Shown one piece after another: positions 1 to 8,587 of a stretch of 64,000 nucleotides of DNA. The position numbers and the translations under genes were made by a program. Position 1 is the first letter of the stretch. Each line of letters starts with the position of its first letter. Source of the stretch: an uncultured Opitutia bacterium (lineage in GTDB: Bacteria > Verrucomicrobiota > Verrucomicrobiia > Opitutales > Opitutaceae); the NCBI GenBank assembly GCA_937952235.1, contig CALFZM010000267.1, positions 1-64,000 on the forward strand, given 5' to 3'. The notes under the pieces were generated by a model, which was not told where the DNA came from, did not search any database, and saw only the letters and a program-made list of their open reading frames with translations.

Positions 1-25
1 CCCGGATCGCGCGGGCCCGGCCTAA

Positions 26-358
26 GACGCGAAGTTCAATGCCGCCGCCGCCACGCTGCTCGCGCGGGTCTTCGAGCACCAGCCGCGGCACGGCTTCTAC
101 CACTGGGACGCGTCCCTCTGCCTCGCCGGCGCCGCGCCGCTCTTCACCCGCGCCGAGGTGATGACCGGCCTGCGCCAGCTCGCACCCTTCCGCGACGCCA
201 CGCTGCTCGTGACCAACCTCCGCCCCGCCCTGCTCCCGCCCGGCGCCCGCGCGACCGCCCGCCGCCGGCGCGACTACGAGGAAGCGCTCGCGTTCATCCG
301 CGACCTCGCCGCCGCCCGCACGGTGCGCGGTACGAACCTGCAGCTGCTTTTTCTTTAG
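26..358 (+). CDS. 3' end of an unrecognised gene (fragment)
   Basis: This reading frame runs from the stop codon at 23-25 to the TAG at 356-358, about 110 residues. Nearly every codon ends in G or C, as in neighbouring genes, so the frame looks coding from at least base 26, well before its first ATG at 158. The protein has an aromatic stretch (HGFYHWD) and an Arg-rich region followed by a helix-like C-terminus. I do not recognise a family. The in-frame TAA at 23 means that either the gene is frameshifted close to the window edge, or it uses a start I cannot identify, such as GTG 155 or ATG 158. The stop codon lies at the edge of the repeat that follows. Confidence 0.4.
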   Translation, partial: DAKFNAAAATLLARVFEHQPRHGFYHWDASLCLAGAAPLFTRAEVMTGLRQLAPFRDATLLVTNLRPALLPPGARATARRRRDYEEALAFIRDLAAARTVRGTNLQLLFL

Positions 359-474
359 TAGCGAGTAGTGAGGAGCGAGCCGCGAGCATGGAAGCCGGAG
401 CAACCCTTCGACCCAACACTTCCCACTCCTCGCTACTCGCTACTCACTACTCACTCCTCGCTACTCACACCTCA
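357..474. repeat. Imperfect inverted repeat built of GAGTAGTGAG-like units
   Basis: The left arm, at about 357-378, has units of the type GTAGCGAGTAGTGAGGAG. The right arm, at about 425-474, has the reverse-complement units (CTCGCTACTC, CTACTCACTACTC) repeated several times. A related element lies at 55668-55753. It fills the whole space between the upstream fragment and the HIT gene. Its role is unknown; a long stem-loop in the transcript is possible. Confidence 0.6.
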
Positions 475-813
475 ATGAAAACCATCTTCCAACGCATCAT
501 CGACCGCGAGATCCCCGCGAAGATCGAACACGAGGACGAGCACTGCATCGTGTTGCACGACATCCAGCCGCAGGCACCCGTGCACCTGCTGATCGTCCCG
601 AAGCGGGTCATCCCGCGGGTCGGCCTCGCCGGCGCCGACGATCAGTCCCTGCTCGGGCACCTTCTCCTCACGGCCGGTGTCGTCGCGAAGAAGCTCCAGC
701 TCGCCGACGGCTTCCGGCTCGTCGTGAACAACGGGCCCCACGCCTGCGAATCGGTGCCGCACCTGCATATTCACCTGCTTGCCCGCCGCCAGATGTCGTG
801 GCCACCGGGCTGA
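475..813 (+). CDS. HIT family protein (histidine triad, HINT-like)
   Basis: This is a 112-residue protein of usual HINT length. It carries the histidine triad HLHIH at residues 96-100 and the upstream NNG at 85-87 that shapes the nucleotide-binding pocket. HIT proteins bind purine nucleotides and hydrolyse phosphoramidates or transfer AMP; the in vivo substrate cannot be told from sequence. I chose ATG 475 because homology begins immediately after it (TIFQRIIDREIPA). An in-frame ATG at 388 would add 29 residues encoded by the low-complexity repeat. The gene stands alone between the repeat and the ABC operon. Confidence 0.9.
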   Translation: MKTIFQRIIDREIPAKIEHEDEHCIVLHDIQPQAPVHLLIVPKRVIPRVGLAGADDQSLLGHLLLTAGVVAKKLQLADGFRLVVNNGPHACESVPHLHIHLLARRQMSWPPG

Positions 814-896
814 CCGGCACGGAGAGACGATCCCTGCCGGATTGCGGCGAAAGCCTGTAACCCCGGCGTTGCCTGCCGTGTAGTGAGAGTCGCCGC

Positions 897-1889
897 GTGC
901 CGCCTTCTCCTTCTTCTCCGCCCTCTCCGACCCTTCCCGCGGGCCGGCCGGCGGCCGATTTCATCATCGAGACCGACCGGTTGGGAAAGACCTATGGCGC
1001 GCACGCTGCCCTGGCGGACGTGACCCTGCAGGTCCCCCGCGGCACCGTCGGCCTGCTCGGGCCCAACGGGGCCGGCAAGAGCACGTTCATCAAGTGCCTG
1101 CTCAACCTCGAGGTGCCGACGAGCGGCACCGCGCGCGTGCTCGGGCGCGACATCCGGCAGGACGCACGCGCCTCCCGCGAGCGCATCGGCTACAGCCCGG
1201 AGCGCGACTGCCACATCGCGGGGCTCGCCGGCTGCGAATACGTGACGTACTGCGGGCAGCTCTCGGGCATGCCGATGCGCCTCGCCCGCCAGCGCGCGCA
1301 CGAGATCCTGGATCTCGTGGGCATGGGACAGGAGCGGTACCGTCCGGTCGACACCTACTCCACCGGGATGAAGCAGCGGGTGAAGCTCGCCCAGGCGCTG
1401 GTCCACGATCCCGACGTGGTCTTCCTGGACGAGCCGACCAACGGACTCGATCCCTCGGGCCGCGAGCATATCCTCGCGCTCGTCGGCTCGCTGTGGCGCG
1501 AACTCGGCATCAGCGTCGTCATGTGCTCGCACCTGCTGCGGGATATCGAGCGGGTATGCGACCGCGTCATCATCATCGGACACGGCCGGCTGCTGGAACA
1601 CGACACCATCGCGAACCTGAAGAACCGCCACCGGCGCGTCGTCGAGATCGCCCCGGCGGGGGCGCGGGAACCGTTTGCCGCCGCGCTCCGGGCGACCGGC
1701 GCCGGGGTGGTCGTCCTCCCCAATGGCAGACTCCGGGTCGAATCCACCTCGGAATCCGTCGAGTGGATACTCCAGCTCATGCAGGCCCACCGCCTGCCGC
1801 CGGCCGAGATCGTCGCCAACCCGGACGCGCTGCACGAGTTGTTCCTCAAGTCGATCGCCGACCACCATGGAAACGAGCCCCGGTCTTGA
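897..1889 (+). CDS. ABC transporter ATP-binding protein (first of a coupled module)
   Basis: This is a 330-residue ABC ATPase. Walker A is GPNGAGKST at about 55-63, the signature STGMKQR at about 155-161, and Walker B VVFLDEP with the D-loop GLDP at about 174-186. The sequence after about residue 220 is a variable C-terminal domain typical of ABC-2 exporters. The likely start is GTG 897; about 20 Pro-rich residues precede the conserved fold, so the exact start is uncertain. The next gene starts inside this one (ATG 1867), which suggests translational coupling. It should energise the permease encoded just downstream. The substrate is unknown. Confidence 0.9.
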   Translation: MPPSPSSPPSPTLPAGRPAADFIIETDRLGKTYGAHAALADVTLQVPRGTVGLLGPNGAGKSTFIKCLLNLEVPTSGTARVLGRDIRQDARASRERIGYSPERDCHIAGLAGCEYVTYCGQLSGMPMRLARQRAHEILDLVGMGQERYRPVDTYSTGMKQRVKLAQALVHDPDVVFLDEPTNGLDPSGREHILALVGSLWRELGISVVMCSHLLRDIERVCDRVIIIGHGRLLEHDTIANLKNRHRRVVEIAPAGAREPFAAALRATGAGVVVLPNGRLRVESTSESVEWILQLMQAHRLPPAEIVANPDALHELFLKSIADHHGNEPRS

Positions 1890-2862
1890 CCTGAGCCGGT
1901 GGCGCGAGGCGCCGCACGGGGTCGGCTACCGCCGGCTGACGATCGCCCTGGCCGGATTGCGGCAGTTGTGGCGCACGCGCTTCTTCCGCCTGCTGCTGGC
2001 GGCCGCGTGGTTCGGCGGCAGCCTCATCGCCGCGGGCGGATTCGTCTTCAGCCAGTCGATCGCGACCGGCGGATGGCTGGAGACGCTGGCCGCGAAGATC
2101 GGGCCGCGCGCGGAGGCGGTCGTGGCGACGGCCGGCGCCGTGGTCGCGCTTTATCCGGACACCTGCGTGCACGGCGTGTTCACCGTGCTGTTCTGGGCGC
2201 ACTCGTTCCTGGGGTTCTGGATCAGCCTGCTCGCCCTGACGTCCCTCGTGCCGAGCCTGATCACGCGCGATCGCTCGAGCCACGCGCTCGTGGTTTACCT
2301 TTCGCGTCCCCTCACCTCGTCTGACTACCTGCTCGGCAAGCTCGGGACCATCGTGGGGGTGCTGCTGCTCGTGTGGACCGGACCGCTGCTCCTCGGGTGG
2401 CTGCTGAGCATGCTTTTCGCCACCGATCGCGACTTCGTCGTCTATTCGTTCGGCCCCCTGCTCCGGGCGCTGGCGTTCAACGGCATCGCGACCGTGGTGC
2501 TGGCGGCGATCGCGCTCGGCGTCTCGGCCGCCGGCCGGAGCGCCCGGATCACGGTGCTGTTGTGGATCTGCCTCTGGACCGTTTTCAGCGCGATGGCGCT
2601 GCAACCGCGGGCCCCCGCTTGGGTGACGCGGATGAGCTACACCCACAACCTGGGTCAGGTGCGGCAGGAAGTGTTTCAGCTCGACCGCGCGCTCGGGGCG
2701 GCGAGCGCGGAGCTGCCGCTCCTGGACCGGAACCTCAAGGACAGCCTGGCCAGGGCGGGCCGGAAGGCCGAGTCGACGGATTTTGGCGGTGCGCTCGCGG
2801 CCCTCGGCGCTTTCGTCGTCGGCGCGTCCCTGGTCTTTCTCCGCCGGCTTCGACCCGAATGA
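1867..2862 (+). CDS. ABC-2 type transporter permease
   Basis: This 331-residue integral membrane protein has about six hydrophobic segments: near residues 40-60, 105-130, 155-185, 200-225, 230-250 and 305-325. A soluble stretch lies between the last two, as in ABC-2 permeases. ATG 1867 overlaps the end of the ATPase gene by 23 bases, and the stop overlaps the next start (ATGA at 2859-2862). It is inferred to be the membrane partner of the flanking ATPases. No recognisable substrate motif was seen. Confidence 0.8.
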   Translation: METSPGLDLSRWREAPHGVGYRRLTIALAGLRQLWRTRFFRLLLAAAWFGGSLIAAGGFVFSQSIATGGWLETLAAKIGPRAEAVVATAGAVVALYPDTCVHGVFTVLFWAHSFLGFWISLLALTSLVPSLITRDRSSHALVVYLSRPLTSSDYLLGKLGTIVGVLLLVWTGPLLLGWLLSMLFATDRDFVVYSFGPLLRALAFNGIATVVLAAIALGVSAAGRSARITVLLWICLWTVFSAMALQPRAPAWVTRMSYTHNLGQVRQEVFQLDRALGAASAELPLLDRNLKDSLARAGRKAESTDFGGALAALGAFVVGASLVFLRRLRPE

Positions 2863-3800
2863 ACGCGATCATCCAGGCCGAGAATCTCAGCCGCTTCTAC
2901 GGGATGATCCTGGGGCTGAACAATGTCTCGTTCACGCTGCGCCCGGGGATCACCGGCGTGGTCGGCCCCAACGGCGCGGGGAAGACCACGCTTTTCCGCC
3001 TGCTGCTCGGGCAGATCCGGCCCAGTTCCGGGCGGCTCACCGTCTTTGGCGAGGAGCCATGGAACAACCCGTCCGTCCAGGCGCGGATCGCCTACTGCCC
3101 CGAAGGCGAAGCGGTGCCCGCGGGCCTGCGGCCGCTGGAGTGGCTGGTCGGCCTGGGCATGATCTCGGGGCTTTCGGCCGGCGAGGCCGAGTCGCGGGCG
3201 CGCGCGGCGCTCACGCGCGTGCGGCTCGCCCCGGAGCACTGGCGCAAGCGCGTCACCGCGTATTCCAAGGGCATGAAGCAGCGCGTGAAGCTCGCGCAGT
3301 GCCTGCTGCACGGGCCCCGCCTCGTCATCCTCGACGAGCCGATGAACGGTCTCGATCCTATGGGGCGCGAGGACATCGGCCGCATCCTTCGCGAGCTCTC
3401 CGCCGCCGGCACCAGCGTCCTGGTCTCCAGCCACATCCTGCACGACCTCGAGGCGCTCTGCGGGGATTTCCTGCTGCTACGCTGGGGCCGCGTGCCGCGC
3501 TCGCTGAACGACGCCGCCTCGCCCGAGGCCCGCAGCCGCTGGCCGGAGGCGACGACCTTCCGCTGCGACGCGCCGGATCGCCTCGCGCGCTTCCTGTTCG
3601 ACCGGGGGCTTGTACGCGGCGTCGACATCGTGGCGGACGAGGGCGTGCTGCACGTCCGCTGGAACGACCCGGCCCGTTTCTACGCTGACGGGCACTTTCC
3701 CGAGCTGCTGCTCGAGAGCGGCGTGCGCATCCTCGAGGTGCAGGCGACCGCCTCGTGGCTGGAAAAAGCGGCCGACCCGACGGTTTCCCCCGCGGCATGA
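2859..3800 (+). CDS. ABC transporter ATP-binding protein (second of the module)
   Basis: This is a 313-residue ABC ATPase with Walker A GPNGAGKTT at about 36-44. The signature is SKGMKQR at about 136-142, with Lys in place of the usual Gly/Gln at the second position. Walker B is LVILDEP at about 155-161, followed by MNGLDP. It starts by a 4-base ATGA overlap with the permease gene and ends by the same overlap with the next permease, so all four genes are probably one transcription and translation unit. It is paralogous to the ATPase at 897-1889 (shared GMKQRVKLAQ and NGLDP blocks). The two may form a heterodimer or drive separate permeases. Confidence 0.9.
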   Translation: MNAIIQAENLSRFYGMILGLNNVSFTLRPGITGVVGPNGAGKTTLFRLLLGQIRPSSGRLTVFGEEPWNNPSVQARIAYCPEGEAVPAGLRPLEWLVGLGMISGLSAGEAESRARAALTRVRLAPEHWRKRVTAYSKGMKQRVKLAQCLLHGPRLVILDEPMNGLDPMGREDIGRILRELSAAGTSVLVSSHILHDLEALCGDFLLLRWGRVPRSLNDAASPEARSRWPEATTFRCDAPDRLARFLFDRGLVRGVDIVADEGVLHVRWNDPARFYADGHFPELLLESGVRILEVQATASWLEKAADPTVSPAA

Positions 3801-4570
3801 ACGCCCCCCCACCGCTCGAACCTCCGCCCGCGCCCGTCGCCCCGCACTGGCGCCACGCCTTCGGCGGCGTGTGGCGGCTCACGCTGCATCGCTACCTGCT
3901 GCCGGGCCGCTGGATGCTGGTGCTCGGCGGCCTCGCCGTGCTCTCCGTGCTCTGCCTGGCGGCCAGTCACCACAGTGACCCGCACGAGTATCTCGAGTGG
4001 GCCGGTGTCTTCCACGTGACGTTTCTCGTGCCCGCCCTCGCCTTCGTCGGCGCGGCCGGCGCGATGCGCGAGGAACTGAAGGCGACCGCGGTCGACTACG
4101 TCTTCACGCGTCCGATCCGGCGGCCGGCCTTCGTCGCGGGCAAGTTCGTCGCGCACCTCGTCGGCGCCCAGCTGGACCTGCTGCTTGCGCTCGGCGTGGT
4201 GGTAGCCGTCGGCGCGGGACGTGGCATCCCGATTCCCGCCGGGGCGCTGCCCACGCTGCTGCTCGGGCAGGCGCTGCTGGTGGGCGCTTTCGGCGCGCTG
4301 GGCTTCCTCGCCGGCATCGTGACGTCGCGCTACATCATCCTGGGCCTCGCGTACGCGGGGATCGTCGAGGCCGGGCTCGGGCAGATTCCCACGCAGATCA
4401 GCCGGCTCTCGCTCACGCATCAGGTGCGCGAGCTGCTCGACTCCAACCCGCTGACCACGGGCGCGGCGCTGGGGGTCGCCGGGAGCCTCGCGCTCTTCAC
4501 CCTCGCCGCCCTCGCGGCCGCCGCCATTCTCCTGCACCATCGAGAACTCGGCGATTCGCCCGATTCCTGA
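3797..4570 (+). CDS. ABC-2 type transporter permease (second)
   Basis: This 257-residue membrane protein has a Pro-rich N-terminus and about six hydrophobic segments, beginning with one near residues 35-55. The start is ATG 3797, which overlaps the ATPase stop (ATGA). The block REELKATAVDYVFTRPI after the second segment resembles the cytosolic coupling region of ABC-2 permeases (DRE..GTLDYLLTRPI-like). It completes the second half of the four-gene transporter. The exported substrate is not identifiable. Confidence 0.8.
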   Translation: MNAPPPLEPPPAPVAPHWRHAFGGVWRLTLHRYLLPGRWMLVLGGLAVLSVLCLAASHHSDPHEYLEWAGVFHVTFLVPALAFVGAAGAMREELKATAVDYVFTRPIRRPAFVAGKFVAHLVGAQLDLLLALGVVVAVGAGRGIPIPAGALPTLLLGQALLVGAFGALGFLAGIVTSRYIILGLAYAGIVEAGLGQIPTQISRLSLTHQVRELLDSNPLTTGAALGVAGSLALFTLAALAAAAILLHHRELGDSPDS

Positions 4571-4630
4571 CTCCGCTGTAACCGCAGCCGCCGCTTCGGG
4601 GTACCCATGGCAGCAAACCACTTCGACCGC

Positions 4631-6019
4631 ATGAAATCGCCTGTTCGCGCCCTCCTCTCCTCCGTCGGTCTGCTGGCCGCCCTGGCGGCCAGCGCCGCGC
4701 CCAACCCCGCCCTGGTTTCGGCCGATGCCCGCTGGCTCGTGCACGCCGACCTCGATGCCCTTCGCACCACCGTCCTCGGCCAGGAACTCGTCGCCGCCCT
4801 GGCCAAGGCGCAGAGCGGTGCGCCGGTCGGCCTCGACGCCGGGAAGCTTCTCAGGACCGTGGGCCACCTGACCGCCTACGGCAGCAACCTCACGCCCGAT
4901 CCCAGCGCGATGGACGGCGCCCTCATCGCGCAGGGCACGCCCGAGCTGCGCCAGATCGCGGAAAGCGCCCTGCTCCAGGGAACGCTGGCGGAGCCCAAGG
5001 TGTTCGCCGAAGACACCACGTTCCCGTTTCCGGCCTACTCGATCAGCGATCCGAAGGCGCCGGCGGGGAAGCGCGACGACCTGCGCGTGTACGTCGCGTT
5101 TCCCCCGGGGTCCGCCATCATCGTCGGCAAGTCGCGGGCCCAACTGCTCAAGGCGCATGACGTCCTGCGCGGCGCCGCCCCCTCCCTCGCCTCCGCCGCC
5201 GCGTCCCCGCTGCGCCGGTTCGTCAGCGAGACGCCGGACGCGTATCTCTTCGCCGCCACCGTCGTCCCCACCGAGAACGTCTTTCCCGAGAACGCACCGC
5301 AGACGCGCCTGCTCCGGCTCGCGAACAGCGGGGCGCTGGCCCTCGGCGAGCGGGGAGAGAACATCGTCGCCCGCGTGGAGCTCGTCGCCTCCTCCGGGGC
5401 CAACGCCGAGAAGCTCGCGAAGATCCTCCAGGGCATGACCGCCGCGCTCTCCCTCGCGGAGACGTCGGACAAACATTTGTCCGAGTTCATCCAGGCGGCC
5501 ACCGTCGCGCGCGCGGGTGATACGGTGAAGCTCGACCTCGCCTACTCCAGCGCCCGGCTCGGCGCGATGGTGCAGAGCCTGCGCACGACCATGGAGAAGC
5601 CGGCCGCGGCTCCCCAGCCTGCGCCGATCGTCAGTGGTCGCCCGCTCGCCGAGTGGTCCGCGGCCCCCGGCGAGACGCCTGCCGGAGATTCCACCGACGG
5701 CATGATCACCCGCACGATCGAGCACGCCGAGCTCAAGAACGGCGCCACCATCACGCTCGGCTGGCGGCAGGGCGGCGGCCGCGGCATCCCCTTCAAGCGC
5801 GTGGAGATCACGCCGGCGCAGGGCGGCCCGGCCCTGGTGTTCCGCCCCGACACGATGCGCGTCATCAACGTGCGCGGCGCACAGAGCGTCCAGCTCCTCT
5901 TTCCCGGCGCCGATGGCGCGCACACGCTCAAGGTCGCCTACGTCGACGATCCCGCCCGGCGCACCGCCTACGCCGTGAGCGTGCGCGACCCCCGTCCCGC
6001 CGCGTCCGAAAACAAGTGA
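4631..6019 (+). CDS. Exported protein of unknown function
   Basis: A 462-residue protein starting at ATG 4631, followed by a Sec-type signal peptide with a hydrophobic Ala/Leu core and a probable cleavage after ASAAP. An in-frame ATG at 4607 would add eight residues ahead of the signal. The mature part begins with a WLVHADLDAL segment, resembling exported proteins of Planctomycetes and Verrucomicrobia that start with a 'valuable as a barrier' style domain; I do not recognise a named family with confidence. A Pro/Ala linker near residue 325 separates an N-terminal region from a smaller C-terminal one. It lies 60 bases after the ABC operon and 99 bases before the sigma gene. Confidence 0.6.
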   Translation: MKSPVRALLSSVGLLAALAASAAPNPALVSADARWLVHADLDALRTTVLGQELVAALAKAQSGAPVGLDAGKLLRTVGHLTAYGSNLTPDPSAMDGALIAQGTPELRQIAESALLQGTLAEPKVFAEDTTFPFPAYSISDPKAPAGKRDDLRVYVAFPPGSAIIVGKSRAQLLKAHDVLRGAAPSLASAAASPLRRFVSETPDAYLFAATVVPTENVFPENAPQTRLLRLANSGALALGERGENIVARVELVASSGANAEKLAKILQGMTAALSLAETSDKHLSEFIQAATVARAGDTVKLDLAYSSARLGAMVQSLRTTMEKPAAAPQPAPIVSGRPLAEWSAAPGETPAGDSTDGMITRTIEHAELKNGATITLGWRQGGGRGIPFKRVEITPAQGGPALVFRPDTMRVINVRGAQSVQLLFPGADGAHTLKVAYVDDPARRTAYAVSVRDPRPAASENK

Positions 6020-6118
6020 CGTCGACGTTCGCCCCGCACCGAGCCGTCCTCCGCGGTTGCCCCGAACCGAGCGCACCCGCGGTGGGCAGCGCGCTCACCG
6101 GCTGACGATTTCAACCCG

Positions 6119-6712
6119 ATGACCCTGGCCCGGCCCGCGCCCTCGCTGGATCCGTGTTCGCCGCCGGAACCGGAACCGTTCGGACCGGAGGAAGCCGCCC
6201 TGCTCCGCGCCGCCATCGCGGGGGATCCGCCGGCCCGCGAGGAACTCGTGCGCCGTCACCACCGGCGCGTCTACGCGTACCTCCTCCAGCTGACACGCCA
6301 TCGCCAGGACGCGGAGGATCTCACCCAGCACACGTTTCTCAAGGCGCTGCGCCACCTCGCTCGCGTGGACCCGGCCCGGCCCGTGCTGCCCTGGCTCATC
6401 ACCATCGCCCGCCGGACCGCTCTGAACCACTTCCGCGACGGCCCGCGCTGGTCCGAGCTGCCCGAGGACTCCACCGCGAGCAGCACCGCCTCCCCCGCCC
6501 GCCAGGCCGAGAACCGCGAGCGGGTCGACCAGCTCTGGGAGAAAGCCCGGCGCGTCCTTTCGGCGCGCGAATACGAGATCCTCTGGCTGCGGTTTGCCGA
6601 GGAGCTTTCCGTCGCCGATATTGCCGCGGTCGTCGACCTCACCCGCATCCACGTCAAAGTGATCATCCACCGCGCCCGCGAGCGCCTGCTGAAAGGAGAA
6701 TCTCCGCCATGA
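6119..6712 (+). CDS. ECF-type RNA polymerase sigma factor
   Basis: A 197-residue protein with the two domains of extracytoplasmic-function sigma factors. Region 2, at about residues 25-95, contains the canonical DAEDLTQ motif and the PWLITIARRTALNHFR segment. Region 4, at about 135-190, contains LSAREYEILWLRFAEELSVADIA and a recognition helix ending in RARERLL. Region 1.1 and region 3 are absent, as usual. The gene overlaps the next one by ATGA, which is typical of a sigma/anti-sigma pair. The regulon is unknown; autoregulation is possible, but I saw no convincing promoter. Confidence 0.9.
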   Translation: MTLARPAPSLDPCSPPEPEPFGPEEAALLRAAIAGDPPAREELVRRHHRRVYAYLLQLTRHRQDAEDLTQHTFLKALRHLARVDPARPVLPWLITIARRTALNHFRDGPRWSELPEDSTASSTASPARQAENRERVDQLWEKARRVLSAREYEILWLRFAEELSVADIAAVVDLTRIHVKVIIHRARERLLKGESPP

Positions 6713-7302
6713 ACCTGCCGCCTTCGCTCCGCCCGCGTTTCGTCTGCCGCGCCGTGCGCCACTGGCACGCGCTGTCCGGCGGGAGTTCGCGCCATGCGAC
6801 GACCTGCGCGGAGTGCCGGGCTTATTTCGCCGCCGCAGCGGAGTTCGACCTTGCGCTGCGTCGCGGAGCTTCGGCCTGGAGAGCGGCGACGACTCCCCCG
6901 CCTTCCGCCGGTTTCGAGCGGCGCCTGCTCGACGCGGTGAATGCGCCCGCGAGACCGCCGCGGTCGAACCGCGTCCGGCGCTTCGGCTGGACGGCCGCGG
7001 CGACGCTGGCCGCCGCCGTGGCCGTCGTTCTCCTCCGCCCGGCGGGCCAACCAGCCGGCCGTGCGGTGGGTGACGAGCTGGCCCTGCTTGGCGAGGCGGT
7101 CGATCGCGCGTCGCGGGGTCTGGTCGAGACCGTGATCCCCACCACCGGCGCCTTCGTCGCCGACAATCCGCTGCAGCGCGAATTCGGCGCGCTCTACGCC
7201 GACGCCCGCGCCGCCGTGGGCTTCCTCGCGGCAAATTTCCTGCCGGTCCCGGCCGGAGCCGTGCCCGCCGCTCCCGGCGCCGAGACGGCCCAGCCGCTGT
7301 AG
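6709..7302 (+). CDS. Probable membrane-anchored anti-sigma factor
   Basis: A 197-residue protein whose start overlaps the sigma stop (ATGA). Near residue 30 it has HATTCAECRAYF, an H-x3-C-x2-C cluster like the zinc-binding anti-sigma domain (ZAS). A single hydrophobic segment at about residues 90-105 follows a basic stretch, and the remaining part would lie outside the membrane. It is inferred to hold the upstream sigma factor inactive at the membrane. The ZAS similarity is short, so an unrelated coupled membrane protein cannot be excluded. Confidence 0.65.
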   Translation: MNLPPSLRPRFVCRAVRHWHALSGGSSRHATTCAECRAYFAAAAEFDLALRRGASAWRAATTPPPSAGFERRLLDAVNAPARPPRSNRVRRFGWTAAATLAAAVAVVLLRPAGQPAGRAVGDELALLGEAVDRASRGLVETVIPTTGAFVADNPLQREFGALYADARAAVGFLAANFLPVPAGAVPAAPGAETAQPL

Positions 7303-7373
7303 CGGCGATCCGGGAAGCGCATCTTCAGTCGACCGACCACGCGACCCGGTCCAGCGCTTGTCCCCGAGGCGCG

Positions 7374-7422
7374 CCGAAGCCAGCGGCGTGAGGACACGCC
7401 GCTCCACCGCGACTCCGCCGCC
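7374..7422 (-). repeat. Degenerate fragment of the two-hairpin dispersed repeat
   Basis: The 8-base arms AGCGGCGT and ACGCCGCT around a 6-base loop (GAGGAC) lie at 7382-7403, followed by CCACCG. This matches the first hairpin of the repeats at 17058, 26824 and 37180. It sits between the convergent anti-sigma-like and dprA genes. There is no U-tract on either side, so it is called a repeat remnant and not an intrinsic terminator. Confidence 0.5.
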
Positions 7423-7426
7423 CGGC

Positions 7427-8554
7427 TCACCGCAGCTCAAAGGCGCCGTCGGCCCGCTTCGCCAGCACGCGCCGCAGCTCGAGCCCGAGCAGCACCACCG
7501 CCAGCTGCGCCGCGCCGAAGCCCGTCAGGCCCACCAGCGCATCCGCGCCCAGGATCGCGCCACCGCGGAAGCAGGCCACCACCCTCGCCTCCTCGGGTGT
7601 CAGGTCCGGCCCGGCCGGCTTTCCTGCGGCAGCCGGCTTCTCCGCGATCGGCGGGGGACGCAATCCGTCGAGGTAACTGAACTCGGCCAGCAGGTCGTCG
7701 ACGCTCGTCAGCAGCGTCGCTCCGTCCCGGATCAACTGGTGGCAGCCCGCGCTCGTGGCCTGATCGATCCGCCCCGGCACGGCGAAGATCATCCGGCCGT
7801 ACTCCCCGGCGAAGCGCGCCGTGATCATCGCGCCGCCATCGACATCGCTCTCGATCACGACGGTCGCCTCGCACATGCCCGCCACGATCCGGTTGCGCAT
7901 CGCAAACGACTGCCGGTCCGCCCGACGACCGAACGGGAATTCCGACAGCACCGCCCCGGCGGCCTCGATCCGCCGGTAGAGATCGAGGTTCTCCGGAGGA
8001 TAGATGATGTCGATGCCTGCGCCCAGCACCGCCGCGGTGGCGCCGCCGGACTCGATTGCGCCTTCGTGCGCCGCGGTGTCGATGCCGCGGGCCAGACCGC
8101 TGACGACACAAAACCCGAGCCGGCCGAGTTCCGCGCCAAAGCGCCGCGCCACCGCCTGCCCGTAGAGCGTGGTCCGGCGCGAGCCCACGATCGCCACCGT
8201 CGGACGCGTGAACTCGTACCGCCCCTTCCGATACAGCCCGATCGGCGGATCGTGAATCTCGCGCAGCAGCCGCGGATAGCCCGGATCGCCCGGCGTGATG
8301 AAGTCGGCCCCGGCCACGCCCATCCGCTCCAGTTCCCGGCCGAGGTCGAAATGATCGCGCCAGCACTCGATCGTCGCGGCGATCACCGGACCGACGCCTT
8401 TCACCCTCTCCAGTCGCTGGCGCCCGGCGGTGAGCACGGCGCCCGGATCGCCCCCCAATTCCGCGAGGAGACGGTTGAGCGTCACCGGGCCGATGTGGGG
8501 CAGCGCATTGAGGACGAGGAAGGCGTGGAGGGACGGGAGCGTGGCGGTCGACAT
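7427..8554 (-). CDS. dprA: DNA processing protein DprA
   Basis: A 375-residue protein. Residues 1-70 carry a helix-hairpin-helix-like region (GPVTLNRLLAE, VKGVGPVIA). The central Rossmann-like SMF/DprA domain carries VAIVGSRR near residue 115, VVSGLARGIDTAAH near 140 and AVPGRIDQATSAGCHQLI near 270. A C-terminal winged-helix domain (about 315-375) follows a Pro/Ala linker. DprA loads RecA onto incoming single-stranded DNA during transformation. It is the last gene of a minus-strand run with nnr, 33 bases downstream of it. Confidence 0.95.
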   Translation of the reverse strand: MSTATLPSLHAFLVLNALPHIGPVTLNRLLAELGGDPGAVLTAGRQRLERVKGVGPVIAATIECWRDHFDLGRELERMGVAGADFITPGDPGYPRLLREIHDPPIGLYRKGRYEFTRPTVAIVGSRRTTLYGQAVARRFGAELGRLGFCVVSGLARGIDTAAHEGAIESGGATAAVLGAGIDIIYPPENLDLYRRIEAAGAVLSEFPFGRRADRQSFAMRNRIVAGMCEATVVIESDVDGGAMITARFAGEYGRMIFAVPGRIDQATSAGCHQLIRDGATLLTSVDDLLAEFSYLDGLRPPPIAEKPAAAGKPAGPDLTPEEARVVACFRGGAILGADALVGLTGFGAAQLAVVLLGLELRRVLAKRADGAFELR

Positions 8555-8587
8555 GGGCGCCGGCGCCTCCGGGGAGACGCGCGACGC

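Noticed and set aside
357..474. Possible CRISPR-like array in the short repeated units
   Set aside because: Units are 10-15 bases and lie back to back without spacers. They are arranged as an inverted repeat.
7382..7403. Intrinsic terminator between the convergent anti-sigma-like and dprA genes
   Set aside because: The hairpin is strong but no T-tract follows on either strand, and it matches the dispersed repeat.
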